A DNA stretch of 64,000 nucleotides from Tetrastigma voinierianum (GCA_016808115.1 JAEQBH010006378.1:62001-126000), one strand, 5' to 3'; shown: positions 10,890 to 22,539, counted from the stretch's first letter. Notes: generated by a model from the letters alone, not told the origin. A program made the numbers and translations.

Positions 10890-13020
10890 TGACTTAACCT
10901 TGCTCTACTAAAGAGTTTAGCTTAGCCTTCTCCATCTCCAGTTCTTCAATCAATATCATGATTCGCTCTTTGTGAGCATCATATTCAGTGCCTAGCTCAC
11001 TCAATCGCTGGATAGCTTGTTTCTTGGCAAGTTAAGCGTGCTCAAACTCTATCTTCTGTCCTTTTAAGGCATCCAAATTGGAGAAAATCTCCTTGTTGGA
11101 CTTCAAAGCATGATCCAATGTAGGGAAAATAGAAGAATTTTTTAGCTAAGGTCTTTAAGATGATCACTCCTTGATCGAGGCACTTCGCCATTACTACACC
11201 GCCTGTGTTTCCATTATATGTTATCTTTTATCGTGGATAGAAACAACATAAGCCAAGAAAATGACCTCATAGTTAGAGCTTGAAAGTGAAGAACCATATC
11301 TTCCAAGTCACTAGAGGATGCACTCGAGGACTAGGTAGAGCAGCCTGGTCCAAAAGACAAATCCAAAGACATGTCTATCTCCATGAAAAATGCAAAAGAA
11401 AGATAAAGATGGACAACAAACCGGAGAGGGAATAGGCTGAGAAGTATTCTTGTACTGGCCTTCTCCAACCCAAGAATGGCCTTTTCAATTCCAAAAAGAG
11501 TCTTCTACCTGCCTTTGTCTCCCGAACCTACTAATACTTCAGGAATCTTCTCGTCGCTACAGCCTCTTTTTCCAAACAGCCACTCTGCTCACTACTCTCA
11601 AAGGGATCTTCCATTTCTTCAACCTTAATGGGATTATCAACAGTATTAGAGAAATCAAATTGATGGGCTAGCCTACATGAAGAACACCGTACGTTGGAGG
11701 GAGTCCTCACATTTTTAGGAAGCTTAGGCTTTTTAGGCCGACTACTGGAAGCGATGTTCTTCTCCTCATCCATCTTGAGTTTCTTGGTAGGACTACTAGG
11801 AGAAGAAGTTAATCCTACAGAGAAAAGGGTAAATCATATAAGCATGAGGTAAATTTATGAATACAAATGCAGGAAATAATTCTTTAAATTGCAGTAGAGA
11901 GCAGCAAGAGCGAGAGTAGCCTGCAAAACTGACATTCTACCAAGAATATATGATCGTGTCAGATGCGGAGGTAATCTTAATGGAGCAAGAAGGAGTTTGA
12001 TACTCCTTAACAAATTTTTGTACAAACTTTAAACTGTCAGATAGAGGTAAAACTCGATAATTGCCGGGAAGCATGGGCCGACGAGCCCAAAGACAAGGAG
12101 ATATGGGCAGACTAGTCAGATGCATACAATAAAGAAGAAAAGGCGAAGCAACCCCTAAAATGAGAACCCTACAAGTGGTACTAGCAGAGGCAGTGAAACT
12201 TTCAAAATCATGCAGATATGGCTGAGAAGAAGCCAAATTTTGATTCCAAGCTTAAACATGTACATAATTAGGCTTAAAAAACAAGTGGACTAGTGCTTGA
12301 TCTACCAAACCCAAGAAAAAGGACATAAGATCATTAGAGCACATAATACGCAAAGAATGCACTACATGGAGTCCCAAGGTCTTGAAAGAGGTAGGTTCCC
12401 TGTTCGAAAGCTCTAGAAAATATGCAAACAACCACATGCACAGACCATAAGCCACCACTAACTCAATGGTATGGCTCATCAGATACATACTTACTTATGG
12501 ATTGATAAACTAAGGCCAATAGTAAAGTGCCTAAGGCATACGCCGACCTAGAGCAAGTGTCTTTGCCAAGGGTAAATACTCCATGGCTAGTTTTTCGGAT
12601 GTGGGGAAAAATACATATCTACATAAGAGAACCCATAAGAACTCGACATGCTCAACAGTAGATGTAATCCCAATAACATCATGCCATTTCCGAATAGTGG
12701 AAGAGTATGAAGTCTTTGTGGTAGAGGAAACCTCGATAGCTGGGAGGGAGGAATCCTTAACATCGAGCAGACACAATGCATCAACACCTTGGATAGGTAA
12801 GCCGTGAGAACTGTAATATCCCTCAATGTGATGGAAATAGGGCTAAATGGGAGCAAAAAAAAGTTAATACTCTTGGACCATAATTTCAATACTACAGTCA
12901 TTAATTCCACATCAAGAGAGGTGTTTACAGTGGTAAGACGAATAAACTGCTTAATCCCTAATGATACCCAAAGTCCTTGAAAATGAAGGGACAACCTAGT
13001 AACCCATGCAGCCCATCCAT
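10890..13020 (-). pseudogene. Antisense plant mobile domain (PMD) gene carried by the Tat element
   Basis: Reading downward from about 13,020, three shifting frames give a plant mobile domain. They include LSLHFQGLWVSLG, ISITLRDITVLT (about 12,835), STIRKWHDVIG, EFLWVLLCRYVFFP, EYLPLAKTLALG and SKYVSDEPYH, then CMWLFAYFLELS and DLMSFFLGLVDQAL near 12,300-12,430. The domain is followed by LKFVQKFVKEYQTPSC (about 11,990), a proline/lysine-rich stretch at 11,700, and a C-terminal coiled coil (10,940-11,130) with many K, E and L residues. PMD proteins include MAIN-like nuclear factors and many transposon-borne copies. Stop codons and frameshifts make this a pseudogene. It faces the RNase H, with 3' ends converging near 10,890. 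I infer it was captured by the element. Confidence 0.75.
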
Positions 13021-14344
13021 CTTAAGCCCTTGGCCATGATTTGGTCAGGTTCACCATAGGCCTTAACTTCTTTCCAAGAAGTAGTTCGGTTGCCGATCTC
13101 AATGGAAACGGGATATTAGGCGGTGGAGAAAAAGATACTTCTATGAGGAAAAGTGCAAATTCTGGCCTAAGAAAAGGAAGAAAAACAATATAGCAAAGCA
13201 AAAAATTATATCAAAGCCAACACAAGTCAAGGAATAATGAGTACATGATTGGATTACCTTGATGAAGATGGGACCGAGTTTGAATCCATTGAACTAGCAC
13301 AAGAAACTCCTAAGAAAACAACTCCAAGAAAGTTATAGTCATTACAAAAGTATAAATCTCAAGCTGCAAAGCCGAGAAATGTTCAAGAAAGGAAAAAGTC
13401 TATTTGGTAGTGGCTTATAGAAATACCTTTAGGATGTTTCCGTCAATAGATAAGTTGAAATTCTTTGGCAATGCATGACCTACAGTCTACCAAAGAAAAA
13501 GTTCAAATTTAGGTGAAAGGTTACTCAACCTATGTCAAAAGCATTTTCGGAAATCATTCAATCTATACTTAAGAAAATTTTCGAAATAGCCGAACAACAT
13601 AAGAAGAATTTTTTCAAAAGTGCATTCAAGATTGTTTTCGAAATATGCACTTAAGAAAATCTTTCAAACAAATTAACAAATTTTCGCAGGAATTTTTTCA
13701 GAGCGCAAATAAGACCATTTTCGGCCTCATAGTCAAGAAAATGTTTGAAATGGACAAATAGAATCAAGGAAAATTTTGAATCTGCCATTCAAGAAATTTT
13801 CGTATCAAAAAAAAAAAAAAAAAAAAAATCGAGTTCTTCAAGGGAAAATGCATAGGAGAAAGATGTTAGTCAGAATGAAGATACTTGGTACAATAGGATG
13901 AACGATGTTGGTAGTGTCACGCGATCTCAACTCGCTATCAGATCCTCGAACCGCCATCGGCGATCTCGACCACTGCATCACGATCTTCGTCGACATGAAC
14001 ATTAGAGGATGATGACGGTGAGGAGTAGCAGTCGCGAGCGATGCAAGGACAAAAGGTGCGATGTCGATGAGTAGAGAAACAACACGATCTTTGACCGCTG
14101 GAAGAACATTCGCATCGATAGAGGTCGGCGGCTGAAAGATCAAGGCTTGGGGTACCCTTGACTGCAACAGAGAAGGAGATCGGCCCTTGCTGGAAAAGCA
14201 AAGGGTCAGACGACAGAGATGGTAGGAGCAAATACTAACTAAGTAAGGTGAGAAAGAGGAGACGACAAGCAAAAGAATGTGCGATTGAAAATTCTCGGGT
14301 TCGACTCGCATTGACGACTGAGCAAATAGAAGAGAGGGGGTAGT
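13020..14344. other. Non-coding 3' part of the Tat element
   Basis: No convincing gene. The region 13,500-13,800 is full of degenerate GAAATTTTCG/TTTTCGAAA motifs, and an A-run of about 20 lies at 13,808-13,828. From 13,900 to 14,330 the composition turns GC-richer with many CGA words. That style resumes at 17,200-17,340 beyond the inserted LTR, so the Tat element continues across the insertion. It could contain the promoter of the antisense PMD gene, but I see no clear TATA box. Confidence 0.5.
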
Positions 14345-14499
14345 TGATGAGTCCTTAAACTCATCTATTTTAGTCCATTTTTGCATTTTTAGCGCTTATG
14401 ATTCATTTTAATGCAGAATTATGGAATAATCACCAACTTTGTGTTTTACAGGTTTTGAATGTAAAAAAAACAAATCTAGTAAGAAAAGTAGCAAAAAAA

Positions 14500-15560
14500 A
14501 TTGGCTAAGGCAGAAATGTCGTGACATAATGAAGATTAGAAGACAGAACTACGTCAAGACAATGGATTTTTATGTCATGACATTGCCTGAGAAGTTCCTG
14601 GAGAAGAACGTCGCGACATTCTTTTGTTCTGTCGCAACATTGATCAAAGCAAATGGCAATACAGTTTTGTCAAGACATTCAACTCTGTGTCGCGACATAA
14701 AGAACTAAAGAGGGAAGAAAGAATGTCACGACACAACAAAACTATGTCACGATAGAAAATGGAAGATTAAAGAGACAAGTCAAGTCAAGTTGGTCGCAAC
14801 AAAGGTTTTTATGTTGCGAAAAACATTTCAGAGAATGACAAGATCAAGGCAGGAAATATGTCACGACATTTTCAAAGTATATCGCGACAAAGAAGTTTTA
14901 TGTCATGACAACCACAACATAATGCTGAGAGGGAACTCTGTCGCTATATAGAATTTTATTATTGCGAAAAAGGTTGAGAAGAACTACAAAAAGAATGTTG
15001 CGACACAAGAATTTATGTCGCGACATAATGAAGAGCTGAAGGTAGAGATATTTGTCACGACAATCGTGGTTACGCGTCTGACATTAATACCAGAGAAGCG
15101 CTTTAGAAGAGAAACTGGCATCAGCGACATTGTCGCGGACGCTTAGAGCAAAAAGAGTTAATGTATATCACGATATTCCAAACTGCGTCACGACATAAAC
15201 AAAGTCGGTCAGAACCTCGCCGCGACATAAAAATTTATGTCGCGACACAATGAAGAGCAGCAAGAAAGAAACTTTATCACGACAAAGCTTTTTATGTCGC
15301 AACACACCATTCAAGTGTTAACACTGTGAGGCATGAAAGAAATGTTGTGACAGAAGACACTCATGTTGCGACTTTTAGAAGACCAATTCAGCTAAGCTTT
15401 GTCACGACAGTTTCAAAGTATGTTGCGACATAATTCAAGAAAAAGGCATGGAATACTGTCTCGACATAACACTGCAAGCCACAATAAAGCTAGAGGACAA
15501 AAATAGTTACAATGTTGTGACAAAGACGTCACCTGGGGCAGTTTTGGGGATCCACAACTT
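14500..15560. repeat. Array of ATGTCGCGACAT-like palindromes in the U3 region
   Basis: Dozens of degenerate copies of a 12-base palindrome occur every 20-60 bases, with variants GTCACGACA, GTTGCGACA, GTCATGACA and GTCGCAACA. Good copies lie at about 14,690, 15,017 and 15,240. They are confined to the segment upstream of the TATA-like box. Many variants keep one half-site and show C-to-T or G-to-A change at the CpG pairs, as expected if the cytosines were methylated. Confidence 0.8.
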
Positions 15561-15574
15561 CAGTTTCGAATTAC

Positions 15575-15602
15575 GGCCCATCATTTGAAAATCCATAAAT
15601 AG
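15575..15602 (+). promoter_or_regulatory. LTR promoter core: GGCCCA plus TATA-like box
   Basis: GGCCCA at 15,575-15,580 is followed 13 bases later by CATAAATAG. The same two elements, similarly spaced, occur in the LTRs at 40,325-40,349 and 61,880-61,910. GGCCCA/TGGGCC is a known plant promoter hexamer (site II type). Confidence 0.6.
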
Positions 15603-17029
15603 AAGCACATAAGGCACTGACTCAACTTCCATCGAACTTGGAACATCTGGGTAGCTAGAGTCTCCTTTGTATATTATTTTTCTTTTAACTATTTTTATTT
15701 CTTTATTTCTTTATTTCTTTTCGTCAGTTTCAGCTTGACATTTTAGTTAGTATTATCTTTTGATTTGAGTAGTGATCTGGGCTGAAGTTTCGAGTTGGGT
15801 TCATTATAAAATGTAGTTTTCATCACTGTCTGATTTCAATGGAATTTGGAAATTTTCTAAAGTTCATTTATTTCAATTTGCTTGCAATTTCAGTGAATTT
15901 TCCTGATCAGTTAGCCACTTTATTTGTAATCCAGTTTTGAAAGATCGAGCTCATTCTGGGAATGGACTGATGTTAGTTATTATTTTTTGTGCAACTTAAA
16001 AGAATGTCATGGTTAGAAATCTTGAATTTATTTAATTGGTGTTGTTCTCAAAATGAACAGATCTTAATATTAGTAGCTTGTACCTTAAAAAGGGTCAGAT
16101 TCAAGCCCTCGATTTAGGAGGCCCTCGAGGACACAAAGCATGGAGAGTGTCCTAAGAGTATGGAGCGCTACTGGGGTATGCTAGACTAAGAGCAACCAAT
16201 GAACTCTCGAAAAGATTACTATGTTAGATCACTAATTTACTCATGTCAGGAGGATTAATCGATGATGTATCGCTTAATTAATTAGAGGTTTCTCCTATGT
16301 ATGATGGAATGATCTTGATCCCGTGTTAGCATAGATCTAATCAAGGAGATAGAGAGTTTGATTAGATTCGAAGGAAGAGAGACTAATTAGATTGGAGAAG
16401 ACTTGCATTTATCCATTCTATGGGGGCAAGAATTCTTCATTTCTAGGTATAGGGGTAGTATACCGAGTGAAAATGTCTCAAATTTAAAAAAGAGGATTAT
16501 ATCCTACAAGTAACCGATTAAATCCATGTGTTCGGGAAGGAATATGGTTATCTAATTAGTGAATGTATAGTGTATGAGGAATCCAAACTATACTACCTGC
16601 ATCTTTGACAAATTCAGATTTCAAACCACAATGGCTTAATCCATGCTATAAAACGATGCAAAAAATTGGATAAATTATACATCGATCTATTTCTAAGGTT
16701 AAACTCTTCTTCTCTTCCTCAATGGATTCTCAATTCCAATTCATTTTGATTTTAGTTATAGTTATAGAATTTAATTAGTCATTCTTTCTTTAGTTTAAAC
16801 AAATCAACTTGTACTTCTGAGTTTAAATAGTAAGGATCTTGAGTAGTTGGGGTAATTGATCTTTAGATCTCTCATCAATCCTCGTGGGAATGATATATGG
16901 ACTTAAAATCCATTGTATTATTTGTATGACCTGTGCACTTGCAGAGAATTAGACCAATAATAAATTTTCATTATTACATACACATTAGAAAAAAATTTTC
17001 TTATAATTTTTAGTCAAACAACAAGTTTT

Positions 17030-17140
17030 TGGCATTCCTGTTGAGGATTGAATGGTCCCTGGTGGTCATGTTAGAAATAGGTTGCAGTTTTATGGTCTAC
17101 ATTAAAAATCAATCATGATCAAGTTTTTAGCATCACTGCA
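17030..17140 (+). other. Two successive Athila-type primer-binding-site-like sequences
   Basis: AGTTTTTGGCATTCCTGTTG starts seven bases after the LTR end, with the site proper at 17,030-17,052. A second one, AGTTTTTAGCATCACTGCAG followed by GGGAGT, lies at about 17,111-17,136. Both resemble TGGCGCCGTTGCCGGGGA, the complement of the tRNA-Asp 3' end used by Athila elements. The duplicated arrangement is unusual. Confidence 0.5.
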
Positions 17141-17170
17141 GGGGAGTCTAAACAATTTTCCAATAGTAGT

Positions 17171-17949
17171 GACATAAATTTGGTATATAGATAAGGTCTA
17201 ATCAGTAGCGAATGGCTAGAGCAGCAGTCGACAATGACATTTGTGCGATCCGTGGCGGGAGACGACAAGGGACTATCGTCGATAGCAGCAATGACTTCGA
17301 AAACGATGGCAACAATGGCGACGTAGATTGAAAAGGAAGAAGATGAAGAAAAAAAATGGTGAAAAATGTTCTTTTTCCAAATACAAAGGGGTCATTTTTC
17401 CTTTCTCCAAGTCAAAAGGGGTGTTTTAGGAAGTGAAAATAGATTCTTTCTAGGAAAGAAAGAAGATGACCTAGGGTTACTTGGAGAAGAAGGCGGATGA
17501 TTATCCTTTAGTGGTACAATATCCTTCGCTGAAAGACGAAGGGAGGTTTCAACTCGAGAGGGAACTGGGAATCAACACCGCTTATCGATCCGACTTGCTC
17601 TGCTATTGCCGCGAGAATTCCACATCATAGGTCGAGAGCTGAATTTTTGGTCTCATGGTTGGAGATAAGCCTAAGAAGAATATTTTTTGGGGCTTTAATA
17701 TATATAATATGGCCCCTCGAGAGCTACGTAATATATGCAGGCAATCGTTCAGACCCAAATCTGGGTTTTTGGCTTCGACCTAGTATGGTTAGGCCTCCAG
17801 CCCAAGCCCAGAGATAAAAGTCCGATAAAAGGGCCCATATCCATTCTATGAAACCACAGGCAAGTCCAAGGTATTTCCTCGAATTTTTAAAATTTTTGGA
17901 AGTCAAATGAAGCTTTTTCTCAAATATCAGACTGGCAAAGAGTGGGGGC
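17171..17949 (+). other. Remaining 3' part of the Tat element, with polypurine tract
   Basis: The sequence resumes the CGA-rich style of 13,900-14,340 and has no recognisable gene. AAAGAGTGGGGGCA at 17,937-17,950 looks like the polypurine tract that primes plus-strand synthesis, placed just before the right LTR, as in other Tat-type elements. Confidence 0.5.
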
Positions 17950-17950
17950 A

Positions 17951-18627
17951 ATTAGTTGCAAAGGTAGAATTTCCTTGAGGAACAAGCCTCCCAATAGAGA
18001 CATGGATTAATCCTTTAGAAACAAATTTCCCTAATGGAAGACATAGGTAGTGGCTTCAAGAAGTGGGGAGAGTGGAGAAAATGGAGACTTGTGCAGTAAG
18101 TCAAGACATCTATAAAATGAGCATAAATGAGAACTAATGAATGAACAAAACAATCAACAAATCAATAGACTTAGCAATGTCAATCTATTTTAGTAAATCA
18201 TAGCTTTTCAATTAGCTTTCATCAATTTCAGAACTCTATTTCCTAGTTTTAGCCAAGTTTCTATCAATTTTCTAGCACAGTGCTATTTCATCCATTCATT
18301 GTGAAATCTAATGTTTTATTTAGCAATTTCAACATTCTATTTCCAAGGTTTATTCAAGTCTGTCAATTTTCCAACAATGTCTTATTTCATTCATTTATAG
18401 CGAAATCTAATATTTATCTTCAGCATTTGATTCCTGCAATATTTCCATTTGTATGACATTTTCTACTTTGATTAAGGGGAATTGTCAAGGGAACCAAGGA
18501 GGCTACTTAGTATAATTAGAAATTTGATCTTATGAGCCATTTCAGTGTGAAAACACTTTAATTTCCTGGCACGCCTGCACGCTTGTATTTTGTATGTTCG
18601 TGTGAAAATAAAAAAAAAAATCACAAC
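17951..18627 (+). mobile_element. Right LTR of the Tat element
   Basis: It ends ...AAAAATCACAACA like the left LTR. It aligns with it from about 18,203 onward, including the block ATTGTCAAGGGAACCA and GCACGCTTGTATTTTGTATG. A TATA-like TATAAAATG is at 18,112. A roughly 101-base segment is present twice here (18,223-18,323 and 18,324-18,422) but once in the left LTR. The exact start is inferred from the polypurine tract and is uncertain by about 10 bases. Confidence 0.75.
18223..18422 (+). repeat. 101-base tandem duplication in the right Tat LTR
   Basis: Two units start CAATTTCA at 18,223 and 18,324; both contain CTATTTCC, TCAATTTTC and GAAATCTAAT. The left LTR has a single unit, so the copies became unequal after insertion. 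Confidence 0.85.
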
Positions 18628-19940
18628 ATTATTATTTTGAAGTAGTGACCATTATTTTTGTTGCCAATGAAAATCAAATTAATTATGATTTTATATGCTA
18701 TGGAAATTAGAATTTTTTTTTCCTTTTTCACATGATAAAGCGGGAAGAAAATTTGAAATTTATTAGTTTAATGAAAAGGTAGAACCCATGTTTTGTCCCT
18801 AAGTACTACTCTGTTTTAAAGAGAGAAAGAAAAGAGTGTTACCTTAATGTTTGAAACTTCCTGAATGAACTTGAAACTTGATTGAATTTGAAAAAGTGAG
18901 AGTTTGTTTTTCCATAAAATATGAATCTTTAGGCTCCATTTAGAACCCAAAAAGTACTAAGAAAAAAAATCGAGAGGAAAAGTGGAAAAAAAAATGAAGA
19001 AAAAAAAAATGTTTAAACTTAATAAATTAATTATATATGTTTATTCAAATTCATTTGATTTGTTTCTTTATATATATATATATAAAAGGACTAAAAAATT
19101 AAAAAGATGTAAGCTTTTGAAGAATTTTGACTATATTTGATTTGATTTTATATTTTCCATGGTGAAATCAAATATGAGAAAATCAATTTTGTTAGTATTT
19201 TTTTTCTTTCCCTATCACTTTTCTGGTTCCAATTGGAACCTTAAGGTTACTTATAATTCTCAAAAAATAGTAAAGTAAGAAAAATAATTATTAAAGAAAA
19301 TTATTTTTTTTATGTTTGTATGGACTCGCATTTTTCACGTGCATTCCCACTCGATGGAGAGACTCGTTTTTTATTGTGAAAAAAAAATAAATTTTTAAAG
19401 AATTTGAGTCGCCACTTATTTTTGTTTATTTTTTAAAGGGAAAACAAAATAAAAAGTAAAACCCTAGTGTGACTCATTTTTAGAAAAGATGTGTATTAAT
19501 GGTTACCTATTCACTGTATTTACGAAGGTCAGGTTAACTATTGGGAAGGTATGATAGTTAGTCATAACACCCCTCTAAGTTCTTGTATTAATGTTCTCTA
19601 CTAAACAAATTTAGGAAATTGTGACAATTAATTAATTAATCATGAATACCAATAAAAATAATTACAAATAAATATATTAAAAAATAAATTACAATAATGT
19701 ACTAAGTAAATGATAATCAAATCATGCAAATCAATTTATTAAAAAATTTCATTATTTTCTATGTTACAACAAATTACAAAGAATTTATAGGGAAATAACT
19801 ATTAAAGAAAAAGGTAATGAATTAATGAAATAAATTCTATTCACTTACAAAAAGCCTAATTTTGTTCAAAGGAAAATCTATTTGCATTTATTCTCTAAAA
19901 AATATATATTACAAAAAAAATGGCAATAAAAAAGGAAATA
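18628..19940. other. AT-rich spacer with a fragment of an unidentified repeat
   Basis: Strongly AT-rich, with poly-A/T runs and short TA repeats (19,073-19,084). Bases 19,320-19,590 contain GACTCGCATTTTTCACGTG, GAGTCGCCACTTATTTTT and AAACCCTAGTGTGACTC. I recall this word set as a dispersed plant repeat but cannot name it. No gene is visible. Confidence 0.5.
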
Positions 19941-21859
19941 TGTAAAACCCGAGAAAATTCAATTTTTCTGAAAAATGGTAAAACGGTAATTTCGATTGAA
20001 AATCTAGAATTTTTCTAGATCTCGGATGACGAAACGGATTTCACTGTTAGAATCGTCTTGTGAAATCTAGTTACCTCATCGACTTCGTCAATTCGGTACA
20101 ATCAAATACTTACGCTTCCACAGCACTAGCAGTCACGAGCGACACTTCGGCATTGCCGAGCGGCTCACATCGAGCCACACATGTCGTTATAGGTAACGTG
20201 TCAAACACAAGTCCAAGCGTACTTTATATGGTGGCATGTGTTACCACATGATTGGATAAAATCCAATGTTATACGTTTCCCGACAAGAAAATCCAATGAA
20301 CGGGTCAGCTGACATGTGGCAAAGAGGACTCCCACTGACTTCTGCATCAACAATTCAAGCAGGCAAAATCAAAGTGGAAATAAAAGGAGAGTAGAAGAAG
20401 AAGGTAGAGAGAGAAAGCCTCCACCTTCTCTCTGGATTCCCGACGATCGTAAAGTTGTCTCTGCCTGAGCAAGAGGCAAAGTTCTTCACCGACAAGAGCT
20501 CAAGTAGACTGCATCAGCAGCTCACAAACTCCTCGTGGAGGCAGGGTTTTTCTCCATTTGCTGATTCCCATTCAAAAGCCATACAAATGGTTTTAGTGTC
20601 GGGCCAAAATATACGCCTAGTCCCAAAGATTTGGGACTCAATGTCGATTTTGACTACCTTCTGGCAATCCATGCCGAAATTCAAACGCTGACAAACTCGA
20701 AACAAATTCCAGGATCAAGTTGAGCATCGAGTTGTTGTGAACCGAATTTCTGAATTTGCTCATGCGCATGCTCTATGGATGTTGGGCCGAAATGAATAAC
20801 TTGATTTGTCAGGAAAATGGTGGTTGCATGCTCAATTGATGTGTTAACACGATTTCTTGAATATAATGAAATTATATTGTAGAAAAAAAATATACTTGTT
20901 CATGAATGTTCTATACATGAAATGACATGATTGCATTCATATGCATGGTCACATCGTATCGAGTCAAGTGTGGGTGCATAGAAATGGTCAATTCACCTTT
21001 TGGGTGAATGTCTGGTGAGCTCAAAATGGGCAGCTTCCAAATTGGGACTCACAGTGGTATGAAATGAAAAACAAAAAAGGAAATACACGTGTGTTGGGCA
21101 TAGCAGGTTGGGGCAGATCCACACCCCGCCCCTAAGGTAAAAGACCCAAATTTACATGCAGTTAGACATGATCACCAGCGGTGAAAGTCCGTAAAATGTT
21201 GGAAGGCGTACGATGATCCTACGGTGAGACCTAGAAAAATGACATAGCCTATAAATAAACACACAAAATTTGATGATAATTCAAATGAGTATTGGAGATC
21301 GGTCCAATGAGTGAGTCATTGGGTGAAACACTAATGACTAGTTTTCACACTTGGCTTTGCATGTTTGAGGGAGTCGGTTGGGACTTGAGGTATGGCATGA
21401 GGAGTCTCATCTCATGCATGATATAAAAATCATTCCATGTATAAATTGCATTTGTATGGAACGTGAATGATTGTTGTGTGCCATTACATGCGCATTTAGG
21501 TGTGGAGTAACCCTTGTAGGAAAATTCAACTACTGAGCATTACTAACCTCGTCGTGGGAAAAATAATTTAAGGTATTGGAGTTACACTGGGGGACGAAGC
21601 TCATCAGAGACCTTAGTGGAGGAGGAAAGGCCGAGTTTGCTTTGTTCTATATTTTGTAAAAATCAAAACCCAGTTTTCTTTGTATTGTGTAAAGAACATA
21701 GAGTTGTAATTAAACTCGTTTTGTATGATTAATACATTTTGGCAAGTTTTCCAAACTTCTCGTTGTCTTTGTAATAAAAAGACTAACTTACATTGAATTA
21801 TGGTGTTTAGAAAGGAAAGGGAGGCCATAGTGAAATTTATTGCATTTTGGGTCCTCACA
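19941..21859. mobile_element. LTR of gypsy family L-C
   Basis: It starts TGTAAAACCCGAGAAAATTC and ends TTGGGTCCTCACA, with TG...CA ends. The start matches, in reverse orientation, the right end of the LTR at 43,746-45,417 through the shared AGAAAATT(C) block, the GGTAATTTCG block and the CTAGATCT block. At 21,020-21,250 it holds typical LTR text with GGCGTACGATGATCC and no ORF of note. The flanks AAATA and ATTTT do not form a clear target duplication. No priming site or coding region adjoins it, so it is a solo or truncated LTR, 1,919 bases. Confidence 0.65.
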
Positions 21860-21879
21860 ATTTTGTTGTTATAGAGAAA

Positions 21880-22490
21880 TTATGTCCGCGGCAAGGGTTT
21901 TATAGTCTGCGCGTCGCCATGTGGGGTTTCTGTGTCGCTGACCCGGTCTTAGAGGCTGCGCTACGAGGCACAGGCGCTACGGTGGCGATGTGTCTTGTAG
22001 CGGGGATGCGCGTTCGATAGAGCCTCTTGGCTCCCATGTCGGCTGGGCACACTCACCCGTGTCGCGGCCAGTTTTCTCTATCCGCGACAAAGGCACGGCT
22101 GGATCACGTGTCGACGGCATGGTCGAGCCGGGAGGCCTTGTATCGCTGATGCCTGGCGAGTGTGTCGCGACAAGGTAGGCGTGAAGGGTTTGTCACGAAA
22201 GAGAGATTTCTCTATGCATTGATTTCTCAAAGTTTTACGTCATTGCGAGAATCGCTGGACTCGAGGTTTCCCAGTCGCGACATAGCCCTTGTGTAGCGAT
22301 AGGGCACAGTTGTGGCACGCGGCGATAGAGCGCCCAGCAGGCGGCTGATAGGGGCGTGCGACACGTGCCACGGCCTTTACATTCAAGCGTGCATCACGAC
22401 AAGGATACCTTGTGCGATCGGCGCGTGAAGGCAAGAGTGCGACGAGGTGTCGCGTGGATGCAAATGTTTGACCTGACCGAGGCGAGACCA
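21880..22490. other. GC-rich island with TCGCGACA words
   Basis: About 600 bases that are markedly GC-richer than the AT-rich surroundings. They contain repeated GCGACAAGG, GTCGCGACA and GTCGCGGC words similar to the palindromes in the Athila-type LTRs. Short open frames on both strands result from the composition and match nothing I know. It is probably a fragment of an LTR U3 array that has kept its CpG sites. It is abruptly followed by an AT-rich CACTA border. Confidence 0.45.
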
Positions 22491-22539
22491 ATCATTAAAG
22501 AAAAAAAAATTGACCCGGGGGTAGGCGTCACAAAATATT

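Larger units (their letters stand above)
14345..17023 (+). mobile_element. Athila-like LTR (family A1) inserted in Tat
   Basis: It begins TGATGAGTCC, like the LTR at 60,400 (TGATGAGTCCAAAAAAC), and ends ...CAAACAACA just before a priming site. Between 14,500 and 15,560 it carries a dense array of ATGTCGCGACAT-like palindromes. GGCCCA follows at 15,575-15,580 and a TATA-like CATAAATAG at 15,594-15,602. U5 contains CCTGTGCACTTGCAG near 16,930, matched in the other Athila LTRs. GTAGT occurs at 14,340-14,344 and again at 17,166-17,170; this may be a target duplication, though chance is possible. No coding region follows, so only the LTR and about 140 bases of leader remain. Confidence 0.75.

Noticed and set aside
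13838..14386. 182-codon minus-strand frame as a host gene
   Set aside because: Low-complexity serine/leucine composition without a recognisable domain. It spans the border of an inserted LTR, so it cannot be one ancestral gene.
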